Shown here one piece after another: positions 1 to 7,628 of a stretch of DNA of 21,946 nucleotides. A program made the position numbers and the translations under genes. The notes beneath the pieces are model-generated. The model worked only from the letters and a program-made list of their open reading frames with translations, did not search any database and was not told where the DNA came from. The DNA is from a virus. The stretch is from IMG/VR virus record IMGVR_UViG_3300029448_000501, positions 1 to 21,946 of that record, one strand, 5' to 3'. Position 1 is the stretch's first letter. Each line of letters starts with the position of its first letter.

Positions 1-105
1 ACTACTTGCAGTAGCTGAGTTTAAAAACACTAGACCACCTCCTACACCACTAGGTAATGCTGTTACACTTGATAAAGTATTATTATTTGCTCTTAAAACT
101 GCCAT
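1..105 (-). CDS. Partial tail appendage protein, N-terminus only
   Basis: Only the first 35 codons lie in the window; the gene runs off the left edge. It starts at ATG 105, preceded on the minus strand by AAAGGAATAAGAT, a good ribosome site. The first residues (MAVLRANNNTLSSVTALP) are almost the same as those of the next gene upstream (120-713), and the DNA is nearly identical over about 53 bases at the 5' end. After that the two diverge. It is therefore the next member of a tandem family of tail-fibre or appendage proteins that share an N-terminal module. The function as a virion appendage is inferred from its position at the end of the tail module. Confidence 0.75.
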   Translation of the reverse strand, partial: MAVLRANNNTLSSVTALPSGVGGGLVFLNSATASS

Positions 106-119
106 ATCTTATTCCTTTT

Positions 120-713
120 TTATGATTTAACTACTCCGTACATATTTATTTCACCAGATTCTAAATTCCCAGAACTGAATAAAAATTGAACTGCATCTAC
201 ATCTGCTGTTGCCATTCTTGCTCCAGAACCAAACTGTGGTCTCATTGAACCCTCACTATATATAGCTGTTCCTTGATAAGACATAGTTGTAAAAAGTGAA
301 CTATTAGAGGGTTGGTATAATTGCAGTATTAAGGAAATTCCTTCTCCAGAAGCAGAACCTATATTAACAGAACCTTGATTGAGACCCATAAAAGTAGAAT
401 CTACTGAACCAGTAGCTTCAAAACTATTACCATTGTTTACAGCACAGCTTCTGGTATCATAATCACTAGAACCACTATCGTAACTAGAACCACCATCTGT
501 TGATGTTCTCATGTATAATTGCACACCATCACTAACTGGCACTACATTATTTAACATAAATATATATGTTTCGTATGTGCTATCTATACCAGTAAAAGCA
601 GTTGATGCAACATTTGATAATGTAACACCAGATATAAACACTAGACCACCAGTTGAAAAAGGTAATGCAGTTACACTTGATAAAGTATTATTATTTGCTC
701 TTAAAACTGTCAT
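120..713 (-). CDS. Tail fibre/appendage-like protein, paralogue of neighbours
   Basis: This 197-residue protein is rich in Ser, Thr, Gly and Asn, as expected of a beta-rich phage fibre or appendage. Residues 1-18 match the partial gene at 1-105. From about residue 24 to the end it aligns by eye with the C-terminal half of the 376-residue protein at 723-1853. Shared features are a region around SGEG..L.L..P..SS...TMSYQ, and an ending of the type F..SG....G.I..YG.V.S. Upstream, the stop codon of 723-1853 is fused to the ribosome site (TAGGAGAAAATT then ATG 713). No catalytic motif is visible. It may be a receptor-binding tip domain, but that is inference from the modular pattern. Confidence 0.8.
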   Translation of the reverse strand: MTVLRANNNTLSSVTALPFSTGGLVFISGVTLSNVASTAFTGIDSTYETYIFMLNNVVPVSDGVQLYMRTSTDGGSSYDSGSSDYDTRSCAVNNGNSFEATGSVDSTFMGLNQGSVNIGSASGEGISLILQLYQPSNSSLFTTMSYQGTAIYSEGSMRPQFGSGARMATADVDAVQFLFSSGNLESGEINMYGVVKS

Positions 714-722
714 AATTTTCTC

Positions 723-1853
723 CTATGAATCTACTATTCCGTAACACCTAATAACACCACCCTCAAAAGTACCACTATTTGGAAAGAATCTAATAAAGTT
801 TGTAGCCAAAGGTTCACTTTGTGCAGATGCTCCAGTTAGAAATGTTAATGATTCATCAGTATATCCTGTGTTTCTGTCTGCAATAGTTATAAATTGATAT
901 TCCATTCTGGTTTGCATACTACTTGTTGTGGGGTCATATAAAAACATTTTTCCATACAAACCTTCTCCAGCGGCATTTCCTTGGTAAACACCATTTGCTC
1001 TGCCTAGTCTTAATTCAGCAACTGTTCCTTCTGAACGATAACTTGTTGTGCCACCCTCGTTTACTCTCCAGTTAGCTGTTCTATAACCACTTGAGGGAAT
1101 AGTGCTTCCATTATCTGCTGAAAGTCTCGCAACTATGCTTTCTGAACCACTTGAAACCGAATCAAAAACTGCTTCAAAAACAAACATATATGCTCCATAT
1201 GTAGTAGTTAAAATACTACTGTTAAAATCAACTGCTGAAGTACCACTACTAATTGTTCCACTTGTAGCTAAAAACTGTAAACCACCACTTGGGGTATCAA
1301 CAAAACTTAATTGTCCTACTGCACTTGTACCACTTCCTGTAATAGAAGCCACTTTCATAATCTTATCTGCGGCAATATTCTCCGTTGGCAATTTAATCGT
1401 ATATCCTTGTCCAGCAGAATGAGCTGGACTTGCAATCTTTACCCCATGGGAATTTTGTGAGCAATTAAGTTGAACAGTACCATCAGTCGTGCCATCACCT
1501 TTAATTGACAAACCAGCCGCACTTGATGTAGATACAAAGTTTGTCTTAGCATTGGTAACTGTCGCATCTGACGGAGTTCCCACATTTAAAACATCGCCTA
1601 AAATTATGATGCTGTTTATTACATCTCCAGTTACCAAAGCAGAAGTAAAGGTAATCGTTGAACCAGATATTGTATAGTTTGTGGTAGGACTTTGTAATAT
1701 ACCATTGACAGTAACTAACATTTGATTAGCACTTTCTGGACTAAAATTTGCTCCATCTAATTGCATTGTATAAGCCGCTTGAGCATTAACTGTACTGATA
1801 GCATCAAGTTTTTGAAATGCTCCAGATGTCGGTAATTTTCCTAAATAAGGCAT
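723..1853 (-). CDS. Tail fibre-like virion protein (MPYLG N-terminus)
   Basis: This 376-residue protein starts with MPYLGK, an opening shared with 2176-2871 and typical of fibre-like proteins in marine podoviruses and pelagiphages. Roughly, residues 1-100 form a beta-rich attachment domain (including VTVNGILQSP and NYTISG), residues 100-190 a Gly/Ser/Thr-rich middle, and residues 190-376 a C-terminal domain homologous to the 197-residue protein downstream. The ribosome site AAGGAA is made by the last codons (Lys-Glu) and stop of 1857-2183. The call as a tail fibre rests on family resemblance and location after the connector genes; no enzymatic domain is seen. Confidence 0.75.
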   Translation of the reverse strand: MPYLGKLPTSGAFQKLDAISTVNAQAAYTMQLDGANFSPESANQMLVTVNGILQSPTTNYTISGSTITFTSALVTGDVINSIIILGDVLNVGTPSDATVTNAKTNFVSTSSAAGLSIKGDGTTDGTVQLNCSQNSHGVKIASPAHSAGQGYTIKLPTENIAADKIMKVASITGSGTSAVGQLSFVDTPSGGLQFLATSGTISSGTSAVDFNSSILTTTYGAYMFVFEAVFDSVSSGSESIVARLSADNGSTIPSSGYRTANWRVNEGGTTSYRSEGTVAELRLGRANGVYQGNAAGEGLYGKMFLYDPTTSSMQTRMEYQFITIADRNTGYTDESLTFLTGASAQSEPLATNFIRFFPNSGTFEGGVIRCYGIVDS

Positions 1854-1856
1854 AGT

Positions 1857-2183
1857 TTATTCCTTTGGGTTTGCATCTTTAATAGTTTTTATTCTTGCTT
1901 TCCAAGCATCAATATCAGTATATATTTCATCAAGTTGGTCTCCAATATCTCCATATAAACTTTTTCGTGTTTCTCTAACTTCATGATTTTTTTCTTCTGT
2001 GTTACCAGCAGTTTCATAGGAAGATAATTGAGAGTCTGAGGGTTTTGCTACTGAATCAATATTCCATTCAGCAATATAATCTCCACTTCCATCATTACGA
2101 AGTATAACATCTTTAAGAAAATCTATTGTTGTAACAGAATTTGCTTTTAAATATAAAGTTACTTTGGTTGCAAGACTAGGCAA
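1857..2183 (-). CDS. Small conserved phage protein with XkdW-like C-terminus, TTG start
   Basis: I place the start at TTG 2183, giving 108 residues (MPSLATKVTLY...). GGAGG lies eight bases upstream of that TTG. The frame is open further upstream to ATG 2261, but that 26-residue extension lies wholly inside the 3' end of 2176-2871 and looks like shadow sequence. The 8-base overlap with that gene suggests translational coupling. The C-terminal half has the pattern RKSLYGDIGDQLDEIYTDID followed by WKARI, resembling a motif common in small phage proteins near tail-fibre genes (XkdW and fibre-assembly-type proteins). A helper or chaperone role for the adjacent fibre is plausible but unproven. Confidence 0.7.
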   Translation of the reverse strand: MPSLATKVTLYLKANSVTTIDFLKDVILRNDGSGDYIAEWNIDSVAKPSDSQLSSYETAGNTEEKNHEVRETRKSLYGDIGDQLDEIYTDIDAWKARIKTIKDANPKE

Positions 2184-2871
2184 TTTGAAATCCTCCAAAT
2201 GTTGTTTTCGTGGTTTTAATATCTGATGTACCTGCAAGATTTTTTGAAGAACCTGCATCATGATATATAGCCATTCCCATTGTGCTATTTTGTGTCATTT
2301 GAAAGATACAAGCAACAGTCATAGCTTGGTCGCTGGTTGCCGCTCCACTACCAACACTTCCTGTGCCAGACCATAATTGTTGTCCAGTATAAGAAGCATC
2401 ACCAGCAATCGTATGATTAAAATAAGCTGAAAATCTTTGTGTACCTATTGCATACATATATAAATTTGCATAGAAAAAATACTTACCATCAGAGGGTGCA
2501 GTAAATACATTACTAGCGAAATCACTACCTATATCAAATTCTTCACTACCAAATGGTAATGCTGTTGTTGTTGTATTTGCAATACTAAAATCACTATTAT
2601 TCCATGCTCTAAATGCCACACTTGATGTAAATGAAGTTGCCTTGATTAAAGAGTAATCTATTCGTTTAATTACACCAGCATCGGACAATAAAAATTCGTC
2701 TGTGTCCGCAGGAGCCACTCCTAATTCTGTTTGACCACTAATAACATCTGCATTAAATTTTGCACCCGTAACTGCATTTGCCGCTATTTTTGCAGTAGAT
2801 ACTGCACTATCTGCCATATTGGCAGTATTAACGCTACCAGTAGGTGCGGGTGAAATACCTAAATAGGGCAT
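2176..2871 (-). CDS. Tail fibre-like protein with C1q/TNF-like C-terminal domain
   Basis: This 231-residue protein starts with MPYLGI. Residues 15-45 contain a short repeat (ADSAVSTAKIAANAVTGAKF) typical of phage fibre shafts. Residues about 80-231 resemble the C1q/TNF-like jelly roll: an opening SVAFRAWNN, a central VFTAPSDGKYFFYANLYMY strand pair, and an ending TTFGGFQIA. Such domains trimerise and form receptor-binding tips in phage fibres. The start at ATG 2871 is set by GGAG, encoded in the last codons (Met-Glu-Leu-Ala) of 2873-3232. The downstream gene begins inside its last codons. The C1q assignment is by pattern, not a profile search. Confidence 0.75.
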   Translation of the reverse strand: MPYLGISPAPTGSVNTANMADSAVSTAKIAANAVTGAKFNADVISGQTELGVAPADTDEFLLSDAGVIKRIDYSLIKATSFTSSVAFRAWNNSDFSIANTTTTALPFGSEEFDIGSDFASNVFTAPSDGKYFFYANLYMYAIGTQRFSAYFNHTIAGDASYTGQQLWSGTGSVGSGAATSDQAMTVACIFQMTQNSTMGMAIYHDAGSSKNLAGTSDIKTTKTTFGGFQIA

Positions 2872-2872
2872 A

Positions 2873-3232
2873 TTACGCTAGCTCCATAATACTTAAAGCA
2901 GCATCTATCTTTGACGCTACATCGCAATCAATTAATACATCGTCTGTTGTTTGTAATACAATTTTATTACCTGACATAATTTCTAATGAAGAACCTGCAG
3001 GTATACTTACATTCTTAGCTATAAATACATCTTCGTTTGAATTTGGATTACCCCCAGAAGTTGATGACGTTATTTTTACACTTGCTGTTCTAGCAGAAGT
3101 GTCAATGTTACATAACAAAAGACCAATGACCACAGCCGTTGTACTACTTGGAACAGTATACAAGGCTAAAGGTGTACCTGCTGAAGCAGGCATTGCTGCA
3201 TTAGTTACAAGTTTAAATGTGTTTGTTGCCAT
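2873..3232 (-). CDS. Small beta-rich virion protein
   Basis: This 119-residue protein includes YTVPSSTTAVVIGLLLCNID near residues 25-45 and VSIPAGSSLEIMSGNKIVL near residues 75-93. The alternating hydrophobic pattern suggests a small beta-sandwich. Similar short proteins are frequent in the tail-appendage modules of pelagic phages, generally without assigned function. The start at ATG 3232 follows TAGGAG, in which the stop codon of 3242-3640 is part of the ribosome site. A structural role is inferred from location and composition only. Confidence 0.75.
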   Translation of the reverse strand: MATNTFKLVTNAAMPASAGTPLALYTVPSSTTAVVIGLLLCNIDTSARTASVKITSSTSGGNPNSNEDVFIAKNVSIPAGSSLEIMSGNKIVLQTTDDVLIDCDVASKIDAALSIMELA

Positions 3233-3241
3233 TTTTTTCTC

Positions 3242-3640
3242 CTATGCTAATGCTATTGATAAAGCAGTTATATCTATATTATTTACAGATGTGTTTGCCG
3301 GTAAACCAACAGATGTAGCTGTATCCAATACTAATGCTCTACTTGCAGGTAATGTACAAAAAACATCTTTTGTTCCGGCACTAAAATTCACGGCACTATC
3401 ACTATTAGAACTTGAGATTACACTCGTTCTTGTTAAATCGGAACTGTCTCCGTCTAATGTACCAAACCCAACTTCAAACTCTGCATTAGCTTGATGAGCA
3501 ATACAATAATAAGTTGTGTTACTGTTGCCAATACCCGCTGCAAATGTATCAAAACCAGTTTCTGCACCACCAAGGGCAACAGCCCCTGTACCTGTTGTAG
3601 TCGTAGTTTCTTTTACTCTGTCATTTACAACAAAAGCCAT
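3242..3640 (-). CDS. Conserved phage tail-region structural protein
   Basis: This 132-residue protein opens with MAFVVNDRVKETTTTTGTG and continues with a Gly/Ser/Thr-rich beta pattern that includes SDSAVNFSAGTKDVFCTLPA. I recognise this overall layout as a common small protein of phage tail-fibre regions, often found as a stand-alone protein or as a fibre domain. Its ATG (3640) overlaps the TAA stop of 3640-4077 by one base. The ribosome site AGGAT is supplied by that gene's Arg-Ile codons. The precise function is not known to me. Confidence 0.75.
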   Translation of the reverse strand: MAFVVNDRVKETTTTTGTGAVALGGAETGFDTFAAGIGNSNTTYYCIAHQANAEFEVGFGTLDGDSSDLTRTSVISSSNSDSAVNFSAGTKDVFCTLPASRALVLDTATSVGLPANTSVNNIDITALSIALA

Positions 3641-4077
3641 TATGTAATCCTAAGTATAGCCGCGCTTGCAGTAAAGGCAGGAAATTGAATTGTAAAAGTT
3701 CCTGATGAAGCTGATTTGTCTCCACCAAAATCTAAGACTGCGACAGCAGGATCGCCAGATGCAGTATCGTTATATATTAAAGCTCCTCGTGCAGTCAGTG
3801 TTACTCCTGTAAAACTTCTATCAGCAAAATCAATAATAGCTGTATTTGTAGATAGAGAGGTTCCCCCATTTGTAAGAGCCCCACCACCACTTGTATACTG
3901 ACCTGTATTACTTACCTGATTATCCGTTGTAAAACTTGTAGTTGATTTACCAAGAGTTGCACTACTTGTATAAAGAGACAGTTTGAAAGAATTACCACCG
4001 GAGGCTTTAAAATTATGGGTGCCCTCCAGTAATTCTTTTTTAAATGAATTAGTTATTACACTTGTAGTTATTGCCAT
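3640..4077 (-). CDS. Conserved phage structural protein, beta-rich
   Basis: This 145-residue protein begins with an ITNSFKKELLEGTHNF segment, continues with SFKLSLYTSSATLGKSTTSF, and ends with the pattern RGALIYNDTAS...AVAVLDFGGDKS followed by FTIQFPAF. This order is characteristic of a widespread but poorly characterised phage virion protein that usually sits just after the connector genes. It starts at ATG 4077 behind AGGAGAACTAT. It probably belongs to the tail or neck appendage; a specific role cannot be assigned from sequence alone. Confidence 0.75.
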   Translation of the reverse strand: MAITTSVITNSFKKELLEGTHNFKASGGNSFKLSLYTSSATLGKSTTSFTTDNQVSNTGQYTSGGGALTNGGTSLSTNTAIIDFADRSFTGVTLTARGALIYNDTASGDPAVAVLDFGGDKSASSGTFTIQFPAFTASAAILRIT

Positions 4078-4091
4078 ATAGTTCTCCTAAT

Positions 4092-4742
4092 TTATGGTGA
4101 GGGTGATTGAATCGGTATTCTTGGAACACCATCATCATACTGCCCTCTTCGTTTTTGTCCCATTTGCTGTAAAGCAAATGCCTGAACATCATTAGTATAC
4201 CTATCAAAATACAATTTGTACATATCCATAGGTCCTTTTAAAAATGTAAAACATTCTGCTAAAACTCCGTTCAATAAAAGACTCTCCTGATAGTTTGATA
4301 AAAATGTTGTATTAGATGATGTAAAATGTGGTGGATCAATAATATAATTAATTTGTATCACAAAAGCTGCATTTGGAGCAGGCGCTAAAGCAATAGTAAA
4401 CTCATCCCAATTTGCATAATATTTAGGTATACCCGAGGCATCAGATGCATTAAATTCTGATATAAAACTTGTATCTCTTTTTTCTAAAAAACTTCTTTCG
4501 CCACTATTTGTAATTTGTACGGAACGTAAATAAATTAAATCTGCAGGTAAACTAATATATCTTTGCGCACTTACAGTTGTAGATGTAGCATATTTTCTTA
4601 AATCATCGTAATCAACTTTTCCAGCAATATCAAGTTCAACATTTCTAATAAATTGATCAATAGTAGAATCTGTTAAAACATTAGAATCAACCTCTGCAAA
4701 ATTTCTGATTTGTGTTAAAAAAGTTGAGTGCGTTATTGTCAT
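4092..4742 (-). CDS. Head-tail adaptor/connector-like protein (SU10-adaptor type)
   Basis: This 216-residue protein starts with a helical segment (residues 5-40), continues with DDLRKYATSTTVSAQRYISL near residue 44 and LIYLRSVQITNSGE, and then has a GIPKYYANWDEFTIALAPAPN strand region. A helical C-terminus (SLLLNGVLAECFTFLK.. and a later RYTNDVQAFALQQM) follows. This resembles the adaptor proteins of podoviruses such as SU10 that dock under the portal ring. Its first ATG (4742) overlaps the TGA of 4739-5053 in an ATGA junction. The assignment is by pattern and by position between connector and tail genes. Confidence 0.65.
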   Translation of the reverse strand: MTITHSTFLTQIRNFAEVDSNVLTDSTIDQFIRNVELDIAGKVDYDDLRKYATSTTVSAQRYISLPADLIYLRSVQITNSGERSFLEKRDTSFISEFNASDASGIPKYYANWDEFTIALAPAPNAAFVIQINYIIDPPHFTSSNTTFLSNYQESLLLNGVLAECFTFLKGPMDMYKLYFDRYTNDVQAFALQQMGQKRRGQYDDGVPRIPIQSPSP

Positions 4743-5053
4743 GAGATAGATACCTCTACAGTTCCAATTTCAGTAGTAGCAGAAAAACTGGTTAACTCTG
4801 TCCCTAATATACCTTTATCAACATTTGTGTATAATAAGAAATTTTTTGTATTATCCTTACCTCTAGGTCTAGCGTTGGCTAAAGCAATTGCATCTGCCTT
4901 AATATGTTTTCTTCTTATTTGAGGATGCTTTGCTTCAAATTCAGATTTATGAACAAGTAAACCATTCCATTCTTTTACCATTTCTGTATAGGGAAAAGCC
5001 ATGCCAGAACGATCGGATATTGCTAAAGAATGTTTACCACGCGCATATGCCAT
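4739..5053 (-). CDS. Conserved small marine-phage protein (AYARGK..DRSG family)
   Basis: This 104-residue protein begins with MAYARGKHSLAISDRSGMAF and continues with EMVKEWNGLLVHKSEFEAKH and PQIRRKH. I recognise this as a small protein common next to connector genes in marine podoviruses. In related sequences I recall, a Cys often precedes the DRSG motif; here that position is Ser (ISDRSG), so any metal-binding idea is not supported. The start at ATG 5053 is fixed by AAAGGAG, encoded in the Lys-Gly codons of 5054-5398. The function is unknown; a head-completion or neck role is possible from context. Confidence 0.7.
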   Translation of the reverse strand: MAYARGKHSLAISDRSGMAFPYTEMVKEWNGLLVHKSEFEAKHPQIRRKHIKADAIALANARPRGKDNTKNFLLYTNVDKGILGTELTSFSATTEIGTVEVSIS

Positions 5054-5398
5054 TTAAAATACTCCTTTGAATCCTTTACCTCTTATTGCTAATTTAGTTC
5101 CTCTTGCTATACCTCCGTCTACAAGAGAAGTATATTTAGCCACATAAGATTTTTGTTTTTCTGGTTTGTATGCCATATATTTATTATATTCAGAAGTAAT
5201 GTCTCCACGATATTTTGTTTTACCAGAATCATCCATTTTTCTATAAGAAGCAAGTTGATTCTGATAATCAGACATCATTGCTTTTTGTCCTTTAGGACTT
5301 AAAGTCATGTATACGGATCTTGCGGCATCCGCTACTCTGGGCATTTCATTTCTAAGTTCTCTAAAGTAAATTGGTAATTCTTTTTTTTTGTTTTCCAT
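5054..5398 (-). CDS. Small basic protein of unknown function
   Basis: This 114-residue basic protein is probably mostly helical, with many Lys, Arg and Tyr residues. I do not recognise its family. Near the C-terminus it has VDGGIARGTKLAIRGKGFKG; a Gly-Gly followed by a basic tail recurs in several neighbouring proteins. The final codons encode AAAGGAG, which is the ribosome site of 4739-5053. It starts at ATG 5398 behind AAGGAG, itself encoded in the Gln-Gly codons of 5401-6090. It lies between two connector-like genes, which suggests a virion or assembly role without proving it. Confidence 0.7.
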   Translation of the reverse strand: MENKKKELPIYFRELRNEMPRVADAARSVYMTLSPKGQKAMMSDYQNQLASYRKMDDSGKTKYRGDITSEYNKYMAYKPEKQKSYVAKYTSLVDGGIARGTKLAIRGKGFKGVF

Positions 5399-5400
5399 AA

Positions 5401-6090
5401 TTAGACTCCTTGAGGAAAGTAGGTTTGAGGGGTTACATAGACAGAAGTTCGTTGCCCATCTTCATTGAGGGCTCTAGACAATTCATCTTCGTAAATTAAT
5501 TTATTTTGTTGTGTCATTTGGGGGTTTACTTTCATACTTAAGTAATAAGCTAACCCTGCGCACATACAGGGTATAAACCTAAAAACCACGTCAGCAGTAT
5601 TTGTATAACTTCCGACATCCTCAATTCGTTTTAATATATAATATTTTACATAAGTGTATGTTGACGCATCTGGAGTTTGATAAAGTGTTATTGTTGGAGT
5701 TGTCTGCCTATCAATATAATACTGAGAAGGTTGTCCAGTTGAACCTTTGTTAGGTAAAGCAGCATATTCACTTCTTGATATTTTAGTTAATGACACATCT
5801 GTAGTGCTTGCAGTCTGTCCAGTAGTAGTAGAAATATAAGCTTCTAGAACATCATTCGTGGACGTAGGTGCTGTGTAAGTTGCTGTTCCGGAGGTTAATA
5901 GTTGTTCTTGTAGTTCTACTTTCCAAAGATGAATTCCTCTATTTCCCCATTCTGAGAAAAGAATATTTAAACTTCTTCTTGCTGATTTTAAATCTCCACC
6001 ACTGTTAACACGTCCACCACATCTTTCATATGCCTCTTGAATAATATCATCAATATTTAGATCAAATGTAGTTGTTCCTGAAGTTGCCAT
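5401..6090 (-). CDS. Head-tail connector-like protein (P22 gp4/T7 gp11-like)
   Basis: This 229-residue protein starts with TTTFDLNIDDIIQEAYERCG, then DLKSARRSLNILFSEWGNRG and IHLWKVELQE. This gives helix, loop, long helix ending in a W-x-N/D-G turn, then beta strands. A C-terminal helix around residues 170-210 (IPCMCAGLAYYLSMKVNP and a following helix) completes the fold. The layout matches the tail accessory/adaptor proteins that bind the portal in short-tailed phages (P22 gp4, T7 gp11). It starts at ATG 6090 behind TTAGGGTGAATT, almost the same leader as that of 6099-6434. The exact family is a judgement by eye. Confidence 0.65.
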   Translation of the reverse strand: MATSGTTTFDLNIDDIIQEAYERCGGRVNSGGDLKSARRSLNILFSEWGNRGIHLWKVELQEQLLTSGTATYTAPTSTNDVLEAYISTTTGQTASTTDVSLTKISRSEYAALPNKGSTGQPSQYYIDRQTTPTITLYQTPDASTYTYVKYYILKRIEDVGSYTNTADVVFRFIPCMCAGLAYYLSMKVNPQMTQQNKLIYEDELSRALNEDGQRTSVYVTPQTYFPQGV

Positions 6091-6098
6091 AATTCACC

Positions 6099-6434
6099 CT
6101 AACTTCTGTGTATTTTATTTGGATCTTTAACTCCTTGAATTGCCATACCACCAAATTTTTTACGTTTAATATCTTTTAATTCAGCAGATCCTGCTACTGT
6201 TGGTGCAAGGGCTGCGCCTATAACACTTTTTTTCAAACCTGCTTTAGGGTCTAACACTTTTCTTATTAATTTTTTAAATTTTTTATAAGACATTTTGTCT
6301 ATTTCTTTGGATGTTTTACCTGAATGTCTTTCTAAATATTCAACTCCATCTTTTAAGTGTGGATCGTTTCTTGCGTCACCCTCAAGTTTTAATTTATCTT
6401 TTGTTTTAAAAAAAAGTTTGTTTTTTTTATCCAT
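6099..6434 (-). CDS. Small lysine-rich protein of unknown function
   Basis: This 111-residue protein is very rich in Lys. Its tail contains AELKDIKRKKFGGMAIQG (from about residue 84), which parallels AELKKIERKKYGG in the next upstream gene, so the two share a C-terminal element. There is no signal peptide or membrane segment. It starts at ATG 6434 behind TTAGAGTGAATT. Similar lysine-rich proteins are common in pelagiphage late regions. They may be packaged DNA-associated proteins, but this is inference and I cannot name a family. Confidence 0.7.
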   Translation of the reverse strand: MDKKNKLFFKTKDKLKLEGDARNDPHLKDGVEYLERHSGKTSKEIDKMSYKKFKKLIRKVLDPKAGLKKSVIGAALAPTVAGSAELKDIKRKKFGGMAIQGVKDPNKIHRS

Positions 6435-6442
6435 AATTCACT

Positions 6443-7036
6443 CTAATATATTGGTGTTTTCTTTTTAAAGCCACCCTTTGCCATTTTCACACCTACAGAG
6501 CCACCATATTTCTTTCTTTCTATTTTTTTAAGTTCTGCATTACCCATTTTAGTTGGTACTAAAGATCCTAATGCACCCAAAGTTTTTGAAACGAAAGGAA
6601 CAGTCTTACCCACTGCTCTAGAAACCTTGTCTACTGCTAGAATATCCTTCTTAAACTGTCGCATTATCATGCGATCATGTTTTCTTTTTTTCTCTGGATA
6701 CTCAGCAATCGCTTTTTTTGCAGCTTTGTGAATTTTATCTATATTTTTAATAGATTTTTTATATTCAAAATCCACGTTACTTGTTACTTTTGCAGGTGGT
6801 TTGTTTTTAAGAGATTTTCCTGAAGGATCTTTTTTTCCTTGTTCAAAATTTTGCTCCAACTTTTTTTCTTTAAATTTTCTATAAGGAATAAGTTCACCAT
6901 TTGCAGCCCTAATCATAGACCCCATTTTTACATTCATAGATTTTTCAATAGCCATACCTCGTTTTTTTTCATAACCAGATAATTTACCATCTTTATTTAA
7001 ATCAGCTTTTTTTGGATTTTTTAATTTTTTACTCAT
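6443..7036 (-). CDS. Lysine-rich protein with N-terminal EF-hand loop
   Basis: This 197-residue protein carries a canonical EF-hand calcium loop near its N-terminus: D12-x-N14-x-D16-G17-K18-L19-S20-x-x-E23, within KADLNKDGKLSGYEKKRG. Only one loop is visible, like the single calcium loops of dockerin-like or excalibur-type proteins. The rest is highly basic, with a helical middle (residues 95-150) and a C-terminal AELKKIERKKYGG element shared with 6099-6434, followed by a second Gly-Gly. Calcium binding is predicted from the motif; the role in the virion or host is unknown. A single base separates it from 7038-7628. Confidence 0.75.
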   Translation of the reverse strand: MSKKLKNPKKADLNKDGKLSGYEKKRGMAIEKSMNVKMGSMIRAANGELIPYRKFKEKKLEQNFEQGKKDPSGKSLKNKPPAKVTSNVDFEYKKSIKNIDKIHKAAKKAIAEYPEKKRKHDRMIMRQFKKDILAVDKVSRAVGKTVPFVSKTLGALGSLVPTKMGNAELKKIERKKYGGSVGVKMAKGGFKKKTPIY

Positions 7037-7037
7037 A

Positions 7038-7628
7038 TTACAATATACCTTTATAATAAGTTTTCATCAACCCACCTTTGTTAAATTCAAATTTTAATTC
7101 GGCTTCTATTTTTTTTTGTGTGTTTCCTTTTGCGTCTTTACTATAACTTCCTCTAACCCCTCCATACCTACCTTCTACACTAGCAGATACACCTTTTTTT
7201 CTTCTTTTGCTTTTATAATTTGGTGATTCCATTTCGTCATATTCTTTAAAAACTTCTGCTGCTAAATTAGGAAATACTTTATTTTTTTTTAAAACTTCTA
7301 AACTCGGCCTTGTGTATGTAAAAGTGCGATCACCTTTTTTTTGTTTGTTTAATTTAAGTTTTGGCTTTACAATTAAATCTCCATTTCTTGCAAAGGTTTT
7401 TACATTTGTTGGTTTACCCCCAACTCCTTGAGCCTTTGCTCTTTTTCTTGTAATGGCACTTCTTTTTTGACTTTCACTCATTCTATTAGCCTTTGCTTGT
7501 GGTACACATTTTGGATACTTTCTTTTTGAGGTAGCTGCGTTTTTTCTACCACATTGTTTGTAACCTCCTCCTTTTTTTGGAGAACTTATGTCTACCCATT
7601 TTTCGTCAAACCACTTTTTTAAACCCAT
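7038..7628 (-). CDS. Basic DUF5872-like phage protein
   Basis: This 196-residue protein has an N-terminal domain (residues 5-80) with WFDEKWVDISSPKKGGGYKQ, Cys26, YPKCVPQAKANRM (Cys41), then SQKRSAITRKRAKAQG and GKPTNVKTFA. This is the layout of the phage family I know as DUF5872, whose function is not established; the two conserved Cys could bind metal. The remainder is basic and ends in NKGGLMKTYYKGIL. Its last codons encode AAAGG, placed about 11 bases before the next start. Its ATG (7628) shares one base with the stop of the upstream gene. It is probably a DNA- or virion-associated protein (inference). Confidence 0.75.
   Translation of the reverse strand: MGLKKWFDEKWVDISSPKKGGGYKQCGRKNAATSKRKYPKCVPQAKANRMSESQKRSAITRKRAKAQGVGGKPTNVKTFARNGDLIVKPKLKLNKQKKGDRTFTYTRPSLEVLKKNKVFPNLAAEVFKEYDEMESPNYKSKRRKKGVSASVEGRYGGVRGSYSKDAKGNTQKKIEAELKFEFNKGGLMKTYYKGIL

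Noticed and set aside
2184-2261. N-terminal extension of the small XkdW-like gene from ATG 2261
   Set aside because: It lies inside the C1q-like domain gene; TTG 2183 has GGAGG at the right distance and gives a sensible N-terminus.
2844-3494. 216-residue open frame on the plus strand
   Set aside because: It is antisense to three well-supported minus-strand virion genes with ribosome sites; its composition is a mirror of their Thr/Ser/Ala-rich codons.
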